From the NCBI GenBank assembly GCA_963834365.1, contig CAWIBS010000028.1, positions 1-64,000 on the forward strand: 64,000 nt of DNA, given 5' to 3'. Positions 40,701 through 49,961 of the stretch are shown here, piece after piece (positions within the stretch are counted from its first letter, which is position 1; each line of letters begins with the position of its first letter). The translations under genes and the position numbers were made by a program. Under the pieces are notes generated by a model that worked only from the letters and a program-made list of their open reading frames with translations, did no database searches and was not told where the DNA came from. This stretch comes from CAWJAP01 sp963834365 (GTDB taxonomy: Bacteria; Acidobacteriota; Vicinamibacteria; Vicinamibacterales; Vicinamibacteraceae).

Positions 40701-41519
40701 TCAAATATGGGAGAGACCCGGCCGATTCACCTTTTGACGGCCGCTAGCATCAACGCGCTTCCGTGTACAGTTCGGGTGTACCTCGGTTCGGAATTCCGTG
40801 AACCCAAAGCTTTGCAACGCGCCGAGAATGGCCGGTTTTTCCATCCAATAGCTGTAGACGTCGCCACCGCCACAGAACCTCTTCGAGTCCAGCGACGGAC
40901 CGTAATTGAAACGGTGCACCGTGTGTTTGAATCCCGCCGTCTCCATCTGCAGGACCTCGGAGAAGTTTGCGCCGGGCACGGGATTCTTCGCGACGAAGTC
41001 CGGATCATAGAAGACCGTCCAAAGGAACAACGAATCGCAACGCCGTGCGAGCAACTCCAGCAACTCCACTGGGTTGGTGAGATGGTAAAGGATGCCGCAG
41101 GCGACGCCCACGTCGTAGCGCCGATCGACCGTCCTCAAATGCGCGAGGCAATCGCCAAGGAGGAAATGCGTCCGAGGCATGCCAAAGGTTTCCTTGGCAA
41201 CCAGGCACTTCAGGTAGGCGCGGGCGTTGGCTTCGATCGACGTCACCGATTTCGCGCCGAGACGATCCAGCAAATAGGCGTGCCCGCCTTCGAGCGGTCC
41301 GAGCTCCAGCACATCGCGGCCGGTCACGCCGCCTTCAACTCCCAATTCCATCAACCGATGATGTGCCCACGCGATTCGCGGATCGTCGAACAATGGCGTC
41401 GCACCTGCCTTCAAATCGGTGCGGCTAGGCGGCGGTTGCGAAGACCATTCGCCGGCAAAGAGATCGAGCGCGTTCTGGTCGGATGGCGCGACGCTGAAGA
41501 AGTGTTTGAAGTCGGCCAT
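40701..41519 (-). CDS. SAM-dependent methyltransferase
   Basis: Intact, 272 residues from MADFKHFFSVAPSDQNALDL. VTGRDVLELGPLEGGHAYLL is the SAM glycine loop, VTSIEANARAYLKCLVAKE holds the acidic ribose-binding residue, and RRYDVGVACGILYHLTNPVE is the motif after strand 4. FYDPDFVAKNPVPGANFSEV and GGGDVYSYWMEKPAILGAL fill the C-terminal part. It resembles the Methyltransf_12/DUF1698-like group that often acts on glycans or tRNA. A longer in-frame version would start at 41666, but MADFKHFF begins the conserved part. The 180 bases upstream hold no gene. Confidence 0.8.
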   Translation of the reverse strand: MADFKHFFSVAPSDQNALDLFAGEWSSQPPPSRTDLKAGATPLFDDPRIAWAHHRLMELGVEGGVTGRDVLELGPLEGGHAYLLDRLGAKSVTSIEANARAYLKCLVAKETFGMPRTHFLLGDCLAHLRTVDRRYDVGVACGILYHLTNPVELLELLARRCDSLFLWTVFYDPDFVAKNPVPGANFSEVLQMETAGFKHTVHRFNYGPSLDSKRFCGGGDVYSYWMEKPAILGALQSFGFTEFRTEVHPNCTRKRVDASGRQKVNRPGLSHI

Positions 41520-41704
41520 GACTGGAGAGGAATCAGCTCGAACGTTGTCGTCTCGATTCCCGGCTCCTTCTTCGCGGCCACGAAACACACCCAACCCACG
41601 AAAGGAACGAAGAAATCTCCTATGAATCGAAGCGGCTTTCCGCCAAGGTGCGGTCAGAACCTCCATGGCTTCGGTCCCCGTCTGAGCCCAGCGGCATAGG
41701 CCGC

Positions 41705-42189
41705 GCCACCGCTCTCCCTCACGGTAGCTCGTAGATTCCGACCAGGCTTACCCGTCGCACCTTGGAAGGCGGTGACCCTGGCAGTGTAGCTTCGAGGCTG
41801 CAGCGTGATAATCATCGCGTCGTCGCATCGAACTTGAAGTGGAAACGCGCCCACCTGCGTTGTGTCGTTGCGCAACGCGGGCTGCGCACTTAGCGGAACA
41901 TCCCAGTCACTATTTTAGCGCAGCACGGTTTCGCCCTGATGGATGTGCCAGATCGTTGAGGGTGCGGCTGACGTTGAACGGGGCGTTTGCCAGCGTCGGG
42001 CCCACGGCGCGGATGAGGTACGTGCGCGGATCCGGGCCAATGACCACCAGGCCCGCGATCAGCAGGTTGCCATCGCTGTTTACCTGGCCGCTTGTGGCGA
42101 TGTTTCACGAGCTTGCGTGAACGCGATGTCGCGGCATCCGCATCGGCATCGTACGCTTCGACGAGCGCCACGCCAGTGTCCGCACCCAT
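41705..42189 (-). pseudogene. Decayed beta-sandwich repeat protein with in-frame stop
   Basis: The minus strand reads TGVALVEAYDADADAATSRS, then after frame changes GPDPRTYLIRAVGPTLANAP and FNVSRTLNDLA, then QGETVLR followed by an in-frame TAA (about 41915) and NSDWDVPLSAQPALRNDTTQ, VGAFPLQVRCDDAMIITLQP, SYTARVTAFQGATG. These are the repeating blocks of large secreted acidobacterial proteins in which LAPGAYTAQVSGxxGxTGVALVEVYD-like units recur. One unit and part of a neighbour remain. The stop plus frame changes and missing ends indicate a real pseudogene. Confidence 0.6.
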
Positions 42190-42490
42190 CCTGTCGTGAG
42201 GGGGGAGGAATGACGGGGGCTGAGAACACGGAGGTTATGCTAACCGCGAGGCGGCTCTAATGTTTGCTATCGTCATGCTCTGGCGACCGGGCGGCTCCAC
42301 CGAGACTCCGATGGCACAGGTCATCAGTCTCGACGGCCGATCGGCGACAAGCACCTCGCAGGGTTCCTCACCGGGAATCGGCGGTCAATTGGCTGACAAT
42401 CGGTAATGGCCGGCGGTGGATCGCGGTCGACTGGAGTGGTCGAAAAGCAACTCATCCCGACCTTCGCCATCCCCGAACGAGGGAACACTG
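42190..42490. other. Gene-free stretch upstream of the second esterase
   Basis: No gene, hairpin or repeat is recognised. A promoter for the gene at 42491 presumably lies here. Confidence 0.4.
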
Positions 42491-44585
42491 ATGAATTTAG
42501 AGAGTTCTGCTCGAACGCCGCGCATCTCACGGCGCCGGATGCTGTGCGCCCTATCCGTCGGCGGGGCGGGTATCGCCTTTGACTGGGACGTCGCGGCCTA
42601 CGCGACGCAGGCCGCATCTGCGGCAGATACGCCTTCCTTTGCGGCGCTGAATCGCTTTCCGCGCATGGTCCAGGAGTTCTTCGTGGCGCGCGAGAACGCG
42701 CTGCACCAGCAGCGGCTGGAGCGGCTCGACGCGCTGAAGACGAAGGCCGACGCGGAGGCCTACGTGCGGACGGTCCGCGGAAAGATCCGTGAGTCGTTCG
42801 GACCGTTCCCCGAGAAGACGCCGCTCAACACGCGCGTCACCAAGGTCGTCGAGCGGGACGCCTACAAGATCGAGAACGTCCTCTTCGAGAGCCGCCCGGG
42901 ATTCCTGGTGTCGGCGAACCTCTACATCCCGAAAGGGCGGCCGTTCCCGCTGCCGGGCGTGGTCGGCTCTTGTGGACATTCGGCGAACGGCAAGGCGATC
43001 GACACATATCAATCGTTCTGCCAGGGACTCGCGCGTCTCGGCTACGTCGTGCTGATTTTCGACCCGATCGGCCAGGGCGAGCGCATGCAGTACGTGGATG
43101 CGAACTGGAAGCCGGCACGCGGGACCGGCACCGCCGAGCACAATTACGCGGGCATCCAGCAGGTCCTGGTGGACGAACACTTCTGCACCTGGCGCGCGTG
43201 GGACGCCGTCCGTGCGCTCGATTATCTGGTCACGCGCGAGGAGGTCGACACGCGCCATCTCGGGATCACCGGCAACTCCGGAGGCGGCACGATGACCACG
43301 TGGCTATGCGGTCTCGACGACCGGTGGACGATGGCCGCGCCGAGCTGTTTCGTCACCGAACTGCGGCGGAACATGGAGAACGAGCTGGGCGCCGATATCG
43401 AGCAGATCCCGCCGCGCGCGCTGGCGCTTGGCCTCGATCACGAGGACTTTCTCGCGGCGCTCGCGCCGAAGCCGGTCATCATCCTGGCAAAGGAGAAGGA
43501 CTACTTCGACGCGCGCGGGAACGAAGCCGGCGTACGAGCGGCTGAAGCGGCTCTACCGCCTCCTCGGCGCGGAGGACAACGTCGCCTACTTCATCGGGCC
43601 GACCTACCATGGCTACTCGCAGGAGAACCGCGAGGCGATGTACCGATGGTTCAATCGCTGCACCGGCAACTCCGACGCCAGGACCGAGCCGAAGCTGGTT
43701 CTGGAGAAGGAAGAGACGCTCTGGTGCACGCCGCGCGGCCAGGTCGCAGCGCTCGGATCGAAGCCGATTCGTGACTTCACCCGCGAGAAGTCGAAGGTCC
43801 TCGCGTCGAAGCGAGCTACCCTCGACGCCGCGGCGCTCGGCCGGACGGTCACGCAGACGCTCAGACTGCCCGAGCGCAAGGGTGTGCCGGAGTTCCGCAT
43901 TCTGCGACCGCTGCCCGACCGCAAGTATCCGATCCGTCACGCGCTGCCGTACATGGTCGAGACCGATCGAGGTGTACACGCACTGGTCTACAGGCTCACC
44001 AGGGAGCCGCTCCTCTCGAGGCCGCCGCGCGAGACGAAGAAGGCGATCCTCTATGTCTCCGATCAGTCAGCGGACGCCGAACTGCGAAGCGAACCGCTCC
44101 TGCGAGAACTCATCGAGGCCGATCCCGAAGCGGCGTTCCATACGTGTGACGTTCGCGGCATCGGCGAGTCGACCCCCCAGACCACGAGCCTGAGCAACAG
44201 CGACGAGTACAACACCGACTACTTCTATTCGTCGCACGGGCTCCTGCTCGACTACCCCTACATCGGCCAGCGGACCTTCGACGTGCTCCGCGTCCTCGAC
44301 TGGCTCGCGGCGTGGGACTACGACCAGGTTCACCTTGCCGCGCGCGGTCAGGGCGCCGCGCCGGCCGCGTTCGCGGCGCTGCTCTCGCCCCAGGTGACGC
44401 GAGTGACGCTGAAGCACCCGCCGGCCTCCTATGCGGAGATCGCGGAATCACCCGACTACAACTGGCCGCTGTCCGCCCTGCCGGCCGGTGCGCTGGCCGG
44501 CTTCGACCTGCCCGACTGCTACCGCGTGCTGAAAGCAAAGGACCTCAGGCTGCTCGAGCCGCTCGGCGCCCGGGGGCGAACGTAG
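42491..44585 (+). CDS. Two-domain AXE1-type alpha/beta-hydrolase, one frameshift
   Basis: About 700 residues. A twin-arginine-like leader (ISRRRMLCALSVGGAGIAF) precedes FLVSANLYIPKGRPFPLPGV, GSCGHSANGKA and HLGITGNSGGGTMTTWLCGL, whose GNSGG is the nucleophile elbow. VIILAKEKDYFDARG holds the likely acid residue, and FIGPTYHGYSQENREAMYRW after the frame change near 43530 has the catalytic His. The second domain (KKAILYVSDQSADAELRSEP, CDVRGIGESTP, VHLAARGQGAAPAAFAAL) has the hydrolase fold but its elbow reads ARGQG without serine. It matches the gene at 32284 in plan. Both are likely exported carbohydrate esterases. Confidence 0.83.
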
Positions 44586-44611
44586 AAGGAGGATGAAGCC
44601 CCGACGGATCG

Positions 44612-45301
44612 TCATTGCCCACCGGGCGACGGCGGCTGTCGGAGATAGTCCTCGCCCAGGCGACGCAGCTTTCCGGCGAGGTCACGGGTGAGATTGCGCT
44701 GGAAGACGATTCGGGTCTCGGGATCGGCTTCGAGATACCGCCGCAGCGTTGCCACTTCCCAGCGCAACGCATGCACCGGCTCCAGTGTCACGGCGTCCAC
44801 TTCGGCCGGGGCGCCGCTCAGCACGAGTGCGGAACCGACGATATCCCCGGCCCCCAGCTCACCCAGGACCCGTCCGTCCTTCGACACACGCACCTTGCCG
44901 CGGACAACGAGTGCGATCGCCCCGGCCGGCATGCCGTGCTCGATCAGACGCTCGCCGGGAGCCGCTGTGGTCCAGGACCCGAGGCTGACAAGTTGCAGTA
45001 CCTTGCGAGACGGCAGTTGCGCGAACGCGAGCCGGCGAACCTCCTCCTCGTCGGGCGTGAGCTTGACCGGACGACGTTCGAGGTAGAGACGCCAGGATTG
45101 GAAGGCATTGATTCCAGCGAAGACGACACTCCAGGCGATCGGTGGCCACTGCGGTGTGGGCTGAAGGACGAAGTAGGGGAGCGAAATCAGCGACGCGGCC
45201 ACCGCGAACAGCCGCAGCCACAGAATGTCGCGGACACTGTACGCGACCAGCAGTAGGACGTTGGCCGCGTGAATAAAATAGTTGGGATTGAATGAGGACA
45301 C
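44612..45301 (-). CDS. Popeye-like membrane protein with cyclic-nucleotide-binding domain
   Basis: Intact, 229 residues. Three predicted membrane helices occupy residues 8-70 (AANVLLLVAYSVRDILWLRL, FAVAASLISLPYFVLQ, IAWSVVFAGINAFQSW). A cyclic-nucleotide-binding barrel then runs from about 95 to 215: LVSLGSWTTAAPGERLIEHG, ALVVRGKVRVSKDGRV, LGELGAGDIVGSALVL and ETRIVFQRNLTRDLAGKLRR. Three helices followed by a CRP-like barrel is the layout of Popeye-domain proteins, known mainly from animals as cAMP-binding channel regulators and present in some bacteria. No DNA-binding domain follows, so it is not a CRP regulator. It is divergent from the cytochrome gene, 190 bases away. Confidence 0.8.
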   Translation of the reverse strand: MSSFNPNYFIHAANVLLLVAYSVRDILWLRLFAVAASLISLPYFVLQPTPQWPPIAWSVVFAGINAFQSWRLYLERRPVKLTPDEEEVRRLAFAQLPSRKVLQLVSLGSWTTAAPGERLIEHGMPAGAIALVVRGKVRVSKDGRVLGELGAGDIVGSALVLSGAPAEVDAVTLEPVHALRWEVATLRRYLEADPETRIVFQRNLTRDLAGKLRRLGEDYLRQPPSPGGQ

Positions 45302-45491
45302 GATGACTTCTCCACGCCGAGATAGCTACCTATGGAATCCGATGCACTCCCAGTTTGACCGCTGCACCCAGCCTCGTCCTCGAATCCCACACTCGAGGGT
45401 ACTGGACGCGTTCGACGTCCTCGACGCTTGCGCACCGGGGAATGCGGCGGTTTTCAATCTTGAACTTCCCAGGTCGGAGCAAGGTTCGTCA

Positions 45492-46391
45492 ATGAAATGG
45501 ATGAAGTGGCTCAAACGGAGCGTGGCAGGAGTGGCCGTGCTGGTGGTGGCGGCGCTTGCCGTCGTCTACGGCGTCAGCTCCTACCGCATGTCCCGCAAGT
45601 TCCAGGTGGACCCCCCAGGCGTGGAGGTGCCCAAGGACCCCGCCTCGCTGGCGGAAGGCAGACGCCTGTTCGTTTCGCGAGGCTGCGCGGACTGCCATGG
45701 TGACAATGGCGGTGGCAAAGTCGTCATCGACGACTTCATTTCCATGCGGCTGGCCGGCAGCAACCTGACGCCGGGCAAGGCGGGGGCGGGGGCCCGCTAC
45801 ACGGACCTGGATCTCGTGCGCGCGATCCGGCACGCCGTGGCGCCGGACGGCCGGGCCCTCCTGTTCATGCCCGCGCACGAGTACCACGGGTTCAGCGACA
45901 TGGACGTGGGCTGCCTGATCGCCTACATCCGGACCCTGGCCCCGGTGGACCCGCCGGCCCCCTCCATGCGGCCCGGGCCGCTGGTGCGGCTGTTGTACCT
46001 GGTGGGCGAGGTGCCGCTCGTGCCCGCGGAGTTGATCGACCACCGCGCCCCCCGGCCCGCCGCGGTGGCGGTCGGGACAACGGTGGAATACGGCCGCTAT
46101 CTGGGGAACCTCTGCTCGGGGTGCCACGGCGAGGCTTACGCCGGCGGGCCCATCCCCGGCGCACCGCCCGACTGGCCGCCCGCCCGCAACCTCACCCCGC
46201 ACGCCTCCGGCCTGGCGGGTTGGAGTGCGGCGGATTTCGCCCGTGCCATGAGAGAGGGCAAGCGCAAGGACGGCTCGCCGATCAATCCCATCATGCCCTG
46301 GCCGAACTTTCGAAGCATGACCGACACGGAACTCCAGGCGCTCTGGGCCTACCTCCAGACCGTTCCGCCCAAGGCCTACGGGGAGCGGTAG
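45492..46391 (+). CDS. Membrane-anchored dihaem cytochrome c
   Basis: Intact, 299 residues. One N-terminal anchor helix (SVAGVAVLVVAALAVVYGV) is followed by two class I cytochrome c domains. The first haem site is CADCH (residues 65-69) with axial Met in LLFMPAHEYHGFSDMD; the second is CSGCH with MPWPNFRSMTDTELQALWAY. Such proteins pass electrons in the periplasm, often from alcohol or sugar dehydrogenases to an oxidase. No dehydrogenase gene is next to it. It is convergent with the glycosyltransferase gene. Confidence 0.88.
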   Translation: MKWMKWLKRSVAGVAVLVVAALAVVYGVSSYRMSRKFQVDPPGVEVPKDPASLAEGRRLFVSRGCADCHGDNGGGKVVIDDFISMRLAGSNLTPGKAGAGARYTDLDLVRAIRHAVAPDGRALLFMPAHEYHGFSDMDVGCLIAYIRTLAPVDPPAPSMRPGPLVRLLYLVGEVPLVPAELIDHRAPRPAAVAVGTTVEYGRYLGNLCSGCHGEAYAGGPIPGAPPDWPPARNLTPHASGLAGWSAADFARAMREGKRKDGSPINPIMPWPNFRSMTDTELQALWAYLQTVPPKAYGER

Positions 46392-46400
46392 CGGCGGGTC

Positions 46401-46412
46401 GGCGGAGCCGCC
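46401..46412. terminator. Short hairpin between convergent genes
   Basis: GGCGG-AG-CCGCC lies in the 24-base gap between the convergent cytochrome and glycosyltransferase stop codons. It could end transcription from both sides, though no T-run follows. Confidence 0.4.
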
Positions 46413-46415
46413 GTC

Positions 46416-47981
46416 CTATCGGGGCGCGGACAGATCGAACACGCGCAAGCTGCGCAGTCCCTTTGGCATCGGGATCTGCTTGTACGTCGTCGTCAGGAGC
46501 GCGGCCACCTCGGGTTTGCCGGCAGAGAGGTCCTCCCAATCGGCGGTCGCAAAGTAGCGTGCGCCGAGGCGCGCGCGCAGGTGCTCCACTTCCGGCGCGG
46601 TGATCGAGCGCACGTCGAAGCTCCAGCCCTGGCGATGGGCGAAGTAGAGCAGCATCGGCGAGTTGGCCCCGCCGTCGATGTACTCCACGGTCACCACCAG
46701 TCCGGCCGGATCGGTGGCCCGGCGCACCGCCTCGCCGGCATGCACGAGCCGCTGCTGCAGGTTGTCGAGCCGGTACAAGTGCCTCAGCGCTCCGGAGTCG
46801 CGCATCCCCTGCACGGCCGCGAGGAGCGCAATCGCGGCGACGGCGAGCGGTCCGATCGCCGCCGGCAGCGTACGACGGCGCCACTCGGCATCGAACAGCG
46901 GCGCCGCGGCCACGCCGAAATACAACATCAACGGCGGCAGCAGCGGCAGCTGATGGAACTCGTGCCGGTACTGCCCTTCAAAGGCCACGAGGAGCAGCGC
47001 GAGCCCGCCGAGCGCCCAGAGATCGACGGGCGTGCGGCCGGCACTTCGGCGGGCCTGCCACCATCCGAGCAGGGCCCCGGCGGCACCGATCGCCGTCAAG
47101 TGCAGCATCCAGAAGCGATCGAGGAACTCCAGCCAGGCCTCCGCGGACAGCAGTCGCGCCTTCGTCGCCCAATGCGAGACCGATCCGAACTCGACGTCCG
47201 GTGCGACGGCAGGGGGATAGGTGCCCGATGGCCGGAAAACCGCTTGCGTCAACCCGGTTTCGAGAAAGATCCGGTCCGCATGCCAGTACCATGCGGCGGT
47301 CAGGGCCACTGCCGCGGTGAGGCAGATCCAGGCCTTGCCGTCCACGAGCACCCGCCATCGGCGATGGCGCCATCCCGTCCCGGCAATCGGCGCCAGCACC
47401 AGAATCGCCGGCAGCTTCACCAGGGGGGCCAGAGCGGCGAGGACGCCCGCCAGCACCGCCCGTCGCCAGGTCGGGCGCTCGAAGTAGACGTCCCACGCCC
47501 AGACGGCCGCCACCATGAAGGTGAGCATCGGCGTGTCCGAGAGGAAGCTGCGCCCGAAGAACGTCACGCTGGGTGACACCGCCATGAGACCCGCCGCCGC
47601 CAGGCCGGCGGCCCGGCCGAACAGACGCGCCCCCAGGCCATACATGCAGAACACGCCGCCGACCGAAAACCCGGCGGCGACCAGCCGCGCGACCACATGA
47701 GACTCGCCGGTGACGCGCCACAGCGCACCGGTGATCCACTGGAGCAGCGGGAACTCCATGCCGACGATGCCGTCGAGGCCACCCCACGACACTCGGGGGT
47801 GCCACAGGTCGAGGGACCCCTCGGCGAAGTGGCGGGCGATGTCGGCGTTGGTGATCTGACGCCAGCTGTGGGCGTCGATGAGGGGCACCTCGACATGCCA
47901 GAGGCGGAACGCCACGGCCGTCAGCAGCACGCCGAGCAGCGGAAGATCGAGGGCAAAACGGTGACGGGCGGGCGGATTCAT
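46416..47981 (-). CDS. Glycosyltransferase family 39-like membrane protein (ArnT/PMT type)
   Basis: Intact, 521 residues, with about ten membrane helices. The first loop carries LIDAHSWRQITNADIARHF; the Asp (about residue 36) fits the catalytic acidic residue of GT39/GT83 enzymes. LGARLFGRAAGLAAAGLMAV, FGRSFLSDTPMLTFMVAA and RRAVLAGVLAALAPLVKLPA follow the family order. The C-terminal region has a soluble part (WSFDVRSITAPEVEHLRARL). These enzymes use a polyprenyl-phosphate sugar and transfer it to lipid A, protein or another acceptor on the periplasmic side. Start 47981 is the first Met before the leading helix. Confidence 0.83.
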   Translation of the reverse strand: MNPPARHRFALDLPLLGVLLTAVAFRLWHVEVPLIDAHSWRQITNADIARHFAEGSLDLWHPRVSWGGLDGIVGMEFPLLQWITGALWRVTGESHVVARLVAAGFSVGGVFCMYGLGARLFGRAAGLAAAGLMAVSPSVTFFGRSFLSDTPMLTFMVAAVWAWDVYFERPTWRRAVLAGVLAALAPLVKLPAILVLAPIAGTGWRHRRWRVLVDGKAWICLTAAVALTAAWYWHADRIFLETGLTQAVFRPSGTYPPAVAPDVEFGSVSHWATKARLLSAEAWLEFLDRFWMLHLTAIGAAGALLGWWQARRSAGRTPVDLWALGGLALLLVAFEGQYRHEFHQLPLLPPLMLYFGVAAAPLFDAEWRRRTLPAAIGPLAVAAIALLAAVQGMRDSGALRHLYRLDNLQQRLVHAGEAVRRATDPAGLVVTVEYIDGGANSPMLLYFAHRQGWSFDVRSITAPEVEHLRARLGARYFATADWEDLSAGKPEVAALLTTTYKQIPMPKGLRSLRVFDLSAPR

Positions 47982-48302
47982 CGAGCGCCCGGGGATCGTA
48001 GCGCACCCGAGCGGCCCCGCGCAGACGATGCCCGTTTCGTCATGGTCGTATCGATCTCCGGCAGCTGTCGAAGTGGGGAAGTCGTCCTCGAGTACGCGCC
48101 GGACAAACACAGCCAACCTACGGCACGCGGCAGGAAGTCGCCGAGTGCCCCGTAGACACGGACGGACACGGAGGGCATGTCACACTGGGGCAGCGGGCTT
48201 CAGGCTACAGGTAGACCGGGTCCGGGGGCGCGTCAGAGTTCGGACCCAGGAGCCCGGGGTGCGCAGCCCGCAGGCTGTCGCCCGACAACCCGAGGAGCAT
48301 CC
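47982..48302. other. Divergent promoter region without genes
   Basis: This separates the divergent glycosyltransferase and SRPBCC genes. GGGTCCG and CGGACCC (about 48218-48247) form a seven-base inverted repeat. No gene is seen. Confidence 0.4.
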
Positions 48303-48758
48303 ATGAGCGACCCGGCCGTGTGGGAGTGCCAGCGCTCGGTTGAAGCCGAAGTTTCCGCCCCGTTCGCGTGGCAGTACATGTCCGACGTGTCCAACTGGAG
48401 CGACCCGCCGGCAGCATTCACCCTGGACGGGCCGTTCGTGGACGGGGTCCGTGGCACCACCCGGATGCCGGACCAGCCCGACAGGCAGTGGACGATTCGC
48501 AACGTCGATCCGGGCAAGGCCTACACCATCGAGGGAGACCTGGGAGGCGCGCGTTTTCTGAGTCACTGGCGTTTCGAGCCGCTCTCCGATGGCCGAGCGA
48601 GACTCACGCAGCGCCTGGAGCTCGTCGGAGAGCACGCCGCGACGTACGTGGACGGCGTCCGTGCTGCCTTCGAACCGAACCTCGAACCGGGCATGCGACG
48701 GCTTGCGGGCCTGATGGCGCAGGCAGCCGCGAAGCGCCCGGCTGAGGGATCGTCCTGA
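48303..48758 (+). CDS. SRPBCC (START-like) family protein
   Basis: Intact, 151 residues. It begins ECQRSVEAEVSAPFAWQYMS with the usual first strand and helix, then NWSDPPAAFTLDGPFVDG, YTIEGDLGGARFLSHWRFEP and the closing helix ATYVDGVRAAFEPNLEPGMR. This is the helix-grip fold of polyketide cyclase/dehydrase-like proteins that bind hydrophobic small molecules. No catalytic residues can be assigned. GAGGAG lies about six bases before the ATG. Confidence 0.75.
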   Translation: MSDPAVWECQRSVEAEVSAPFAWQYMSDVSNWSDPPAAFTLDGPFVDGVRGTTRMPDQPDRQWTIRNVDPGKAYTIEGDLGGARFLSHWRFEPLSDGRARLTQRLELVGEHAATYVDGVRAAFEPNLEPGMRRLAGLMAQAAAKRPAEGSS

Positions 48759-48823
48759 TGCCCGCGGCCCTCACGCGAATCACTGCTGCCCCGAGATCGA
48801 CCTCCCGGCGTAGCGTTCTGCCG

Positions 48824-48840
48824 CCGCGGGCGGCCCGCGG
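48824..48840. terminator. 17-base perfect palindrome between convergent genes
   Basis: CCGCGGGC-G-GCCCGCGG forms a very stable hairpin between the SRPBCC stop (48758) and the NHL gene stop (48847). It is placed as a two-way terminator, though no T-run follows. Confidence 0.5.
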
Positions 48841-48846
48841 TGTGGC

Positions 48847-49906
48847 TCACCCGTGGAGCAGCCGGATGCGGTGCGCTTCGCTGTCGCCGATGTAGAGCAC
48901 ACCGCCGGGTCCGGCGCACACGCCGTGCGGGCGCGCCAGCGCGCACCGCCTCGGATCGCCGTCCGGACCGTCGCCGCGGGTTCCGGTGCCGAGCACGGTG
49001 GCGATCACGCCGGCGTCCAGGTCGACGCGCCGGATGGCGTGGTTCTCGGTATCGACGACGTAGAGGCCGCGGCCGCTGATGGCGAGGCCCTTCGGGCCGC
49101 CGAGCGTGGCCAGGCGCGCCGGCCCGCCGTCGCCGGTGTAGCCCTGCGCGCCGGTGCCGGCGAGGTGGTCGATGGTGCCGCGCGGCGTGATGCGATGGAT
49201 GGCGTTGCCCTCACGCAGCGCCAGGTAGATTGTGCCGTCTTCGGCGACGGCCACCGCGCGCGGTCCGTCGAGCGGCGCGCCGGCGAGTGCTGCGCCGTCC
49301 GGGGTCGGCCGGCGCTCGCCGGTGCCGCCGATCGTCGGTGATCACGCCGGTGCCGAGGTCGACGGCGCGCAGGCGATGGTTGCCGACGTCGCAGATCAGC
49401 AGCCGCCCGTCCGGCGCGATCGCCACGCTGTGCGGCTGGCGCAACGCCGCGCCCGCTGCGGGACCGCCGTCGCCCGAGAACCCGGCGGTGCCGGTGCCGG
49501 CCACCGTCGAGAGCCGGCCCGTCCCGGCGTCGACCTTGCGAACGACGTGGCTGTCCCGCTCGGCGATGTACAGGTGTCCGAGCCGGTCGAACGCGATCTC
49601 GTGCGGCATGTTCAGCGCGCCCGCCGTCGCGGGCCCGCCGTCACCGCGGTAGCCGCGCTCGCCGCTGCCGGCGACGTCGCGCGTGCGACGCGTCCCCAGA
49701 TCGAGCCGCCGGATCCGCTGGTTGTCCAGATCGCAGAAGTACAGCGCGCCGTCCGGGCCGATGGCCACGCCGTACGGATTGTTCACCTCGCGGTCCGAGT
49801 GCCCGGGTGTGCCGGTGCCGATCAGCGTGGAGACGACGGGCGCTGCGTGCGCCCGGCCCGGCAGGAAGGGCAGGAGCGCGGCGGCCAGGGCATCGCGACG
49901 GGTCAT
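48847..49906 (-). CDS. Exported NHL-repeat six-bladed propeller protein, one frameshift
   Basis: MTRRDALAAALLPFLPGRAH is a twin-arginine-like or Sec leader. Six NHL repeats follow: NNPYGVAIGPDGALYFCDLD, NMPHEIAFDRLGHLYIAERD, RQPHSVAIAPDGRLLICDVG, then after a frame change near 49335 VAVAEDGTIYLALREGNA, GGPKGLAISGRGLYVVDTEN and ARPHGVCAGPGGVLYIGDSE. Six units make one closed propeller. Such proteins act as binding scaffolds or lactonases; no catalytic residue is evident. In-frame ATGs at 49939 and 49906 are possible; 49906 puts RR at the leader start. The metallo-hydrolase gene lies 55 bases upstream in the same direction. Confidence 0.82.
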
Positions 49907-49961
49907 GTGAGCGAAGCCGGCGGATGGACGGCCCGTCACGAGCGTTGCACGTCCCGCAGCG

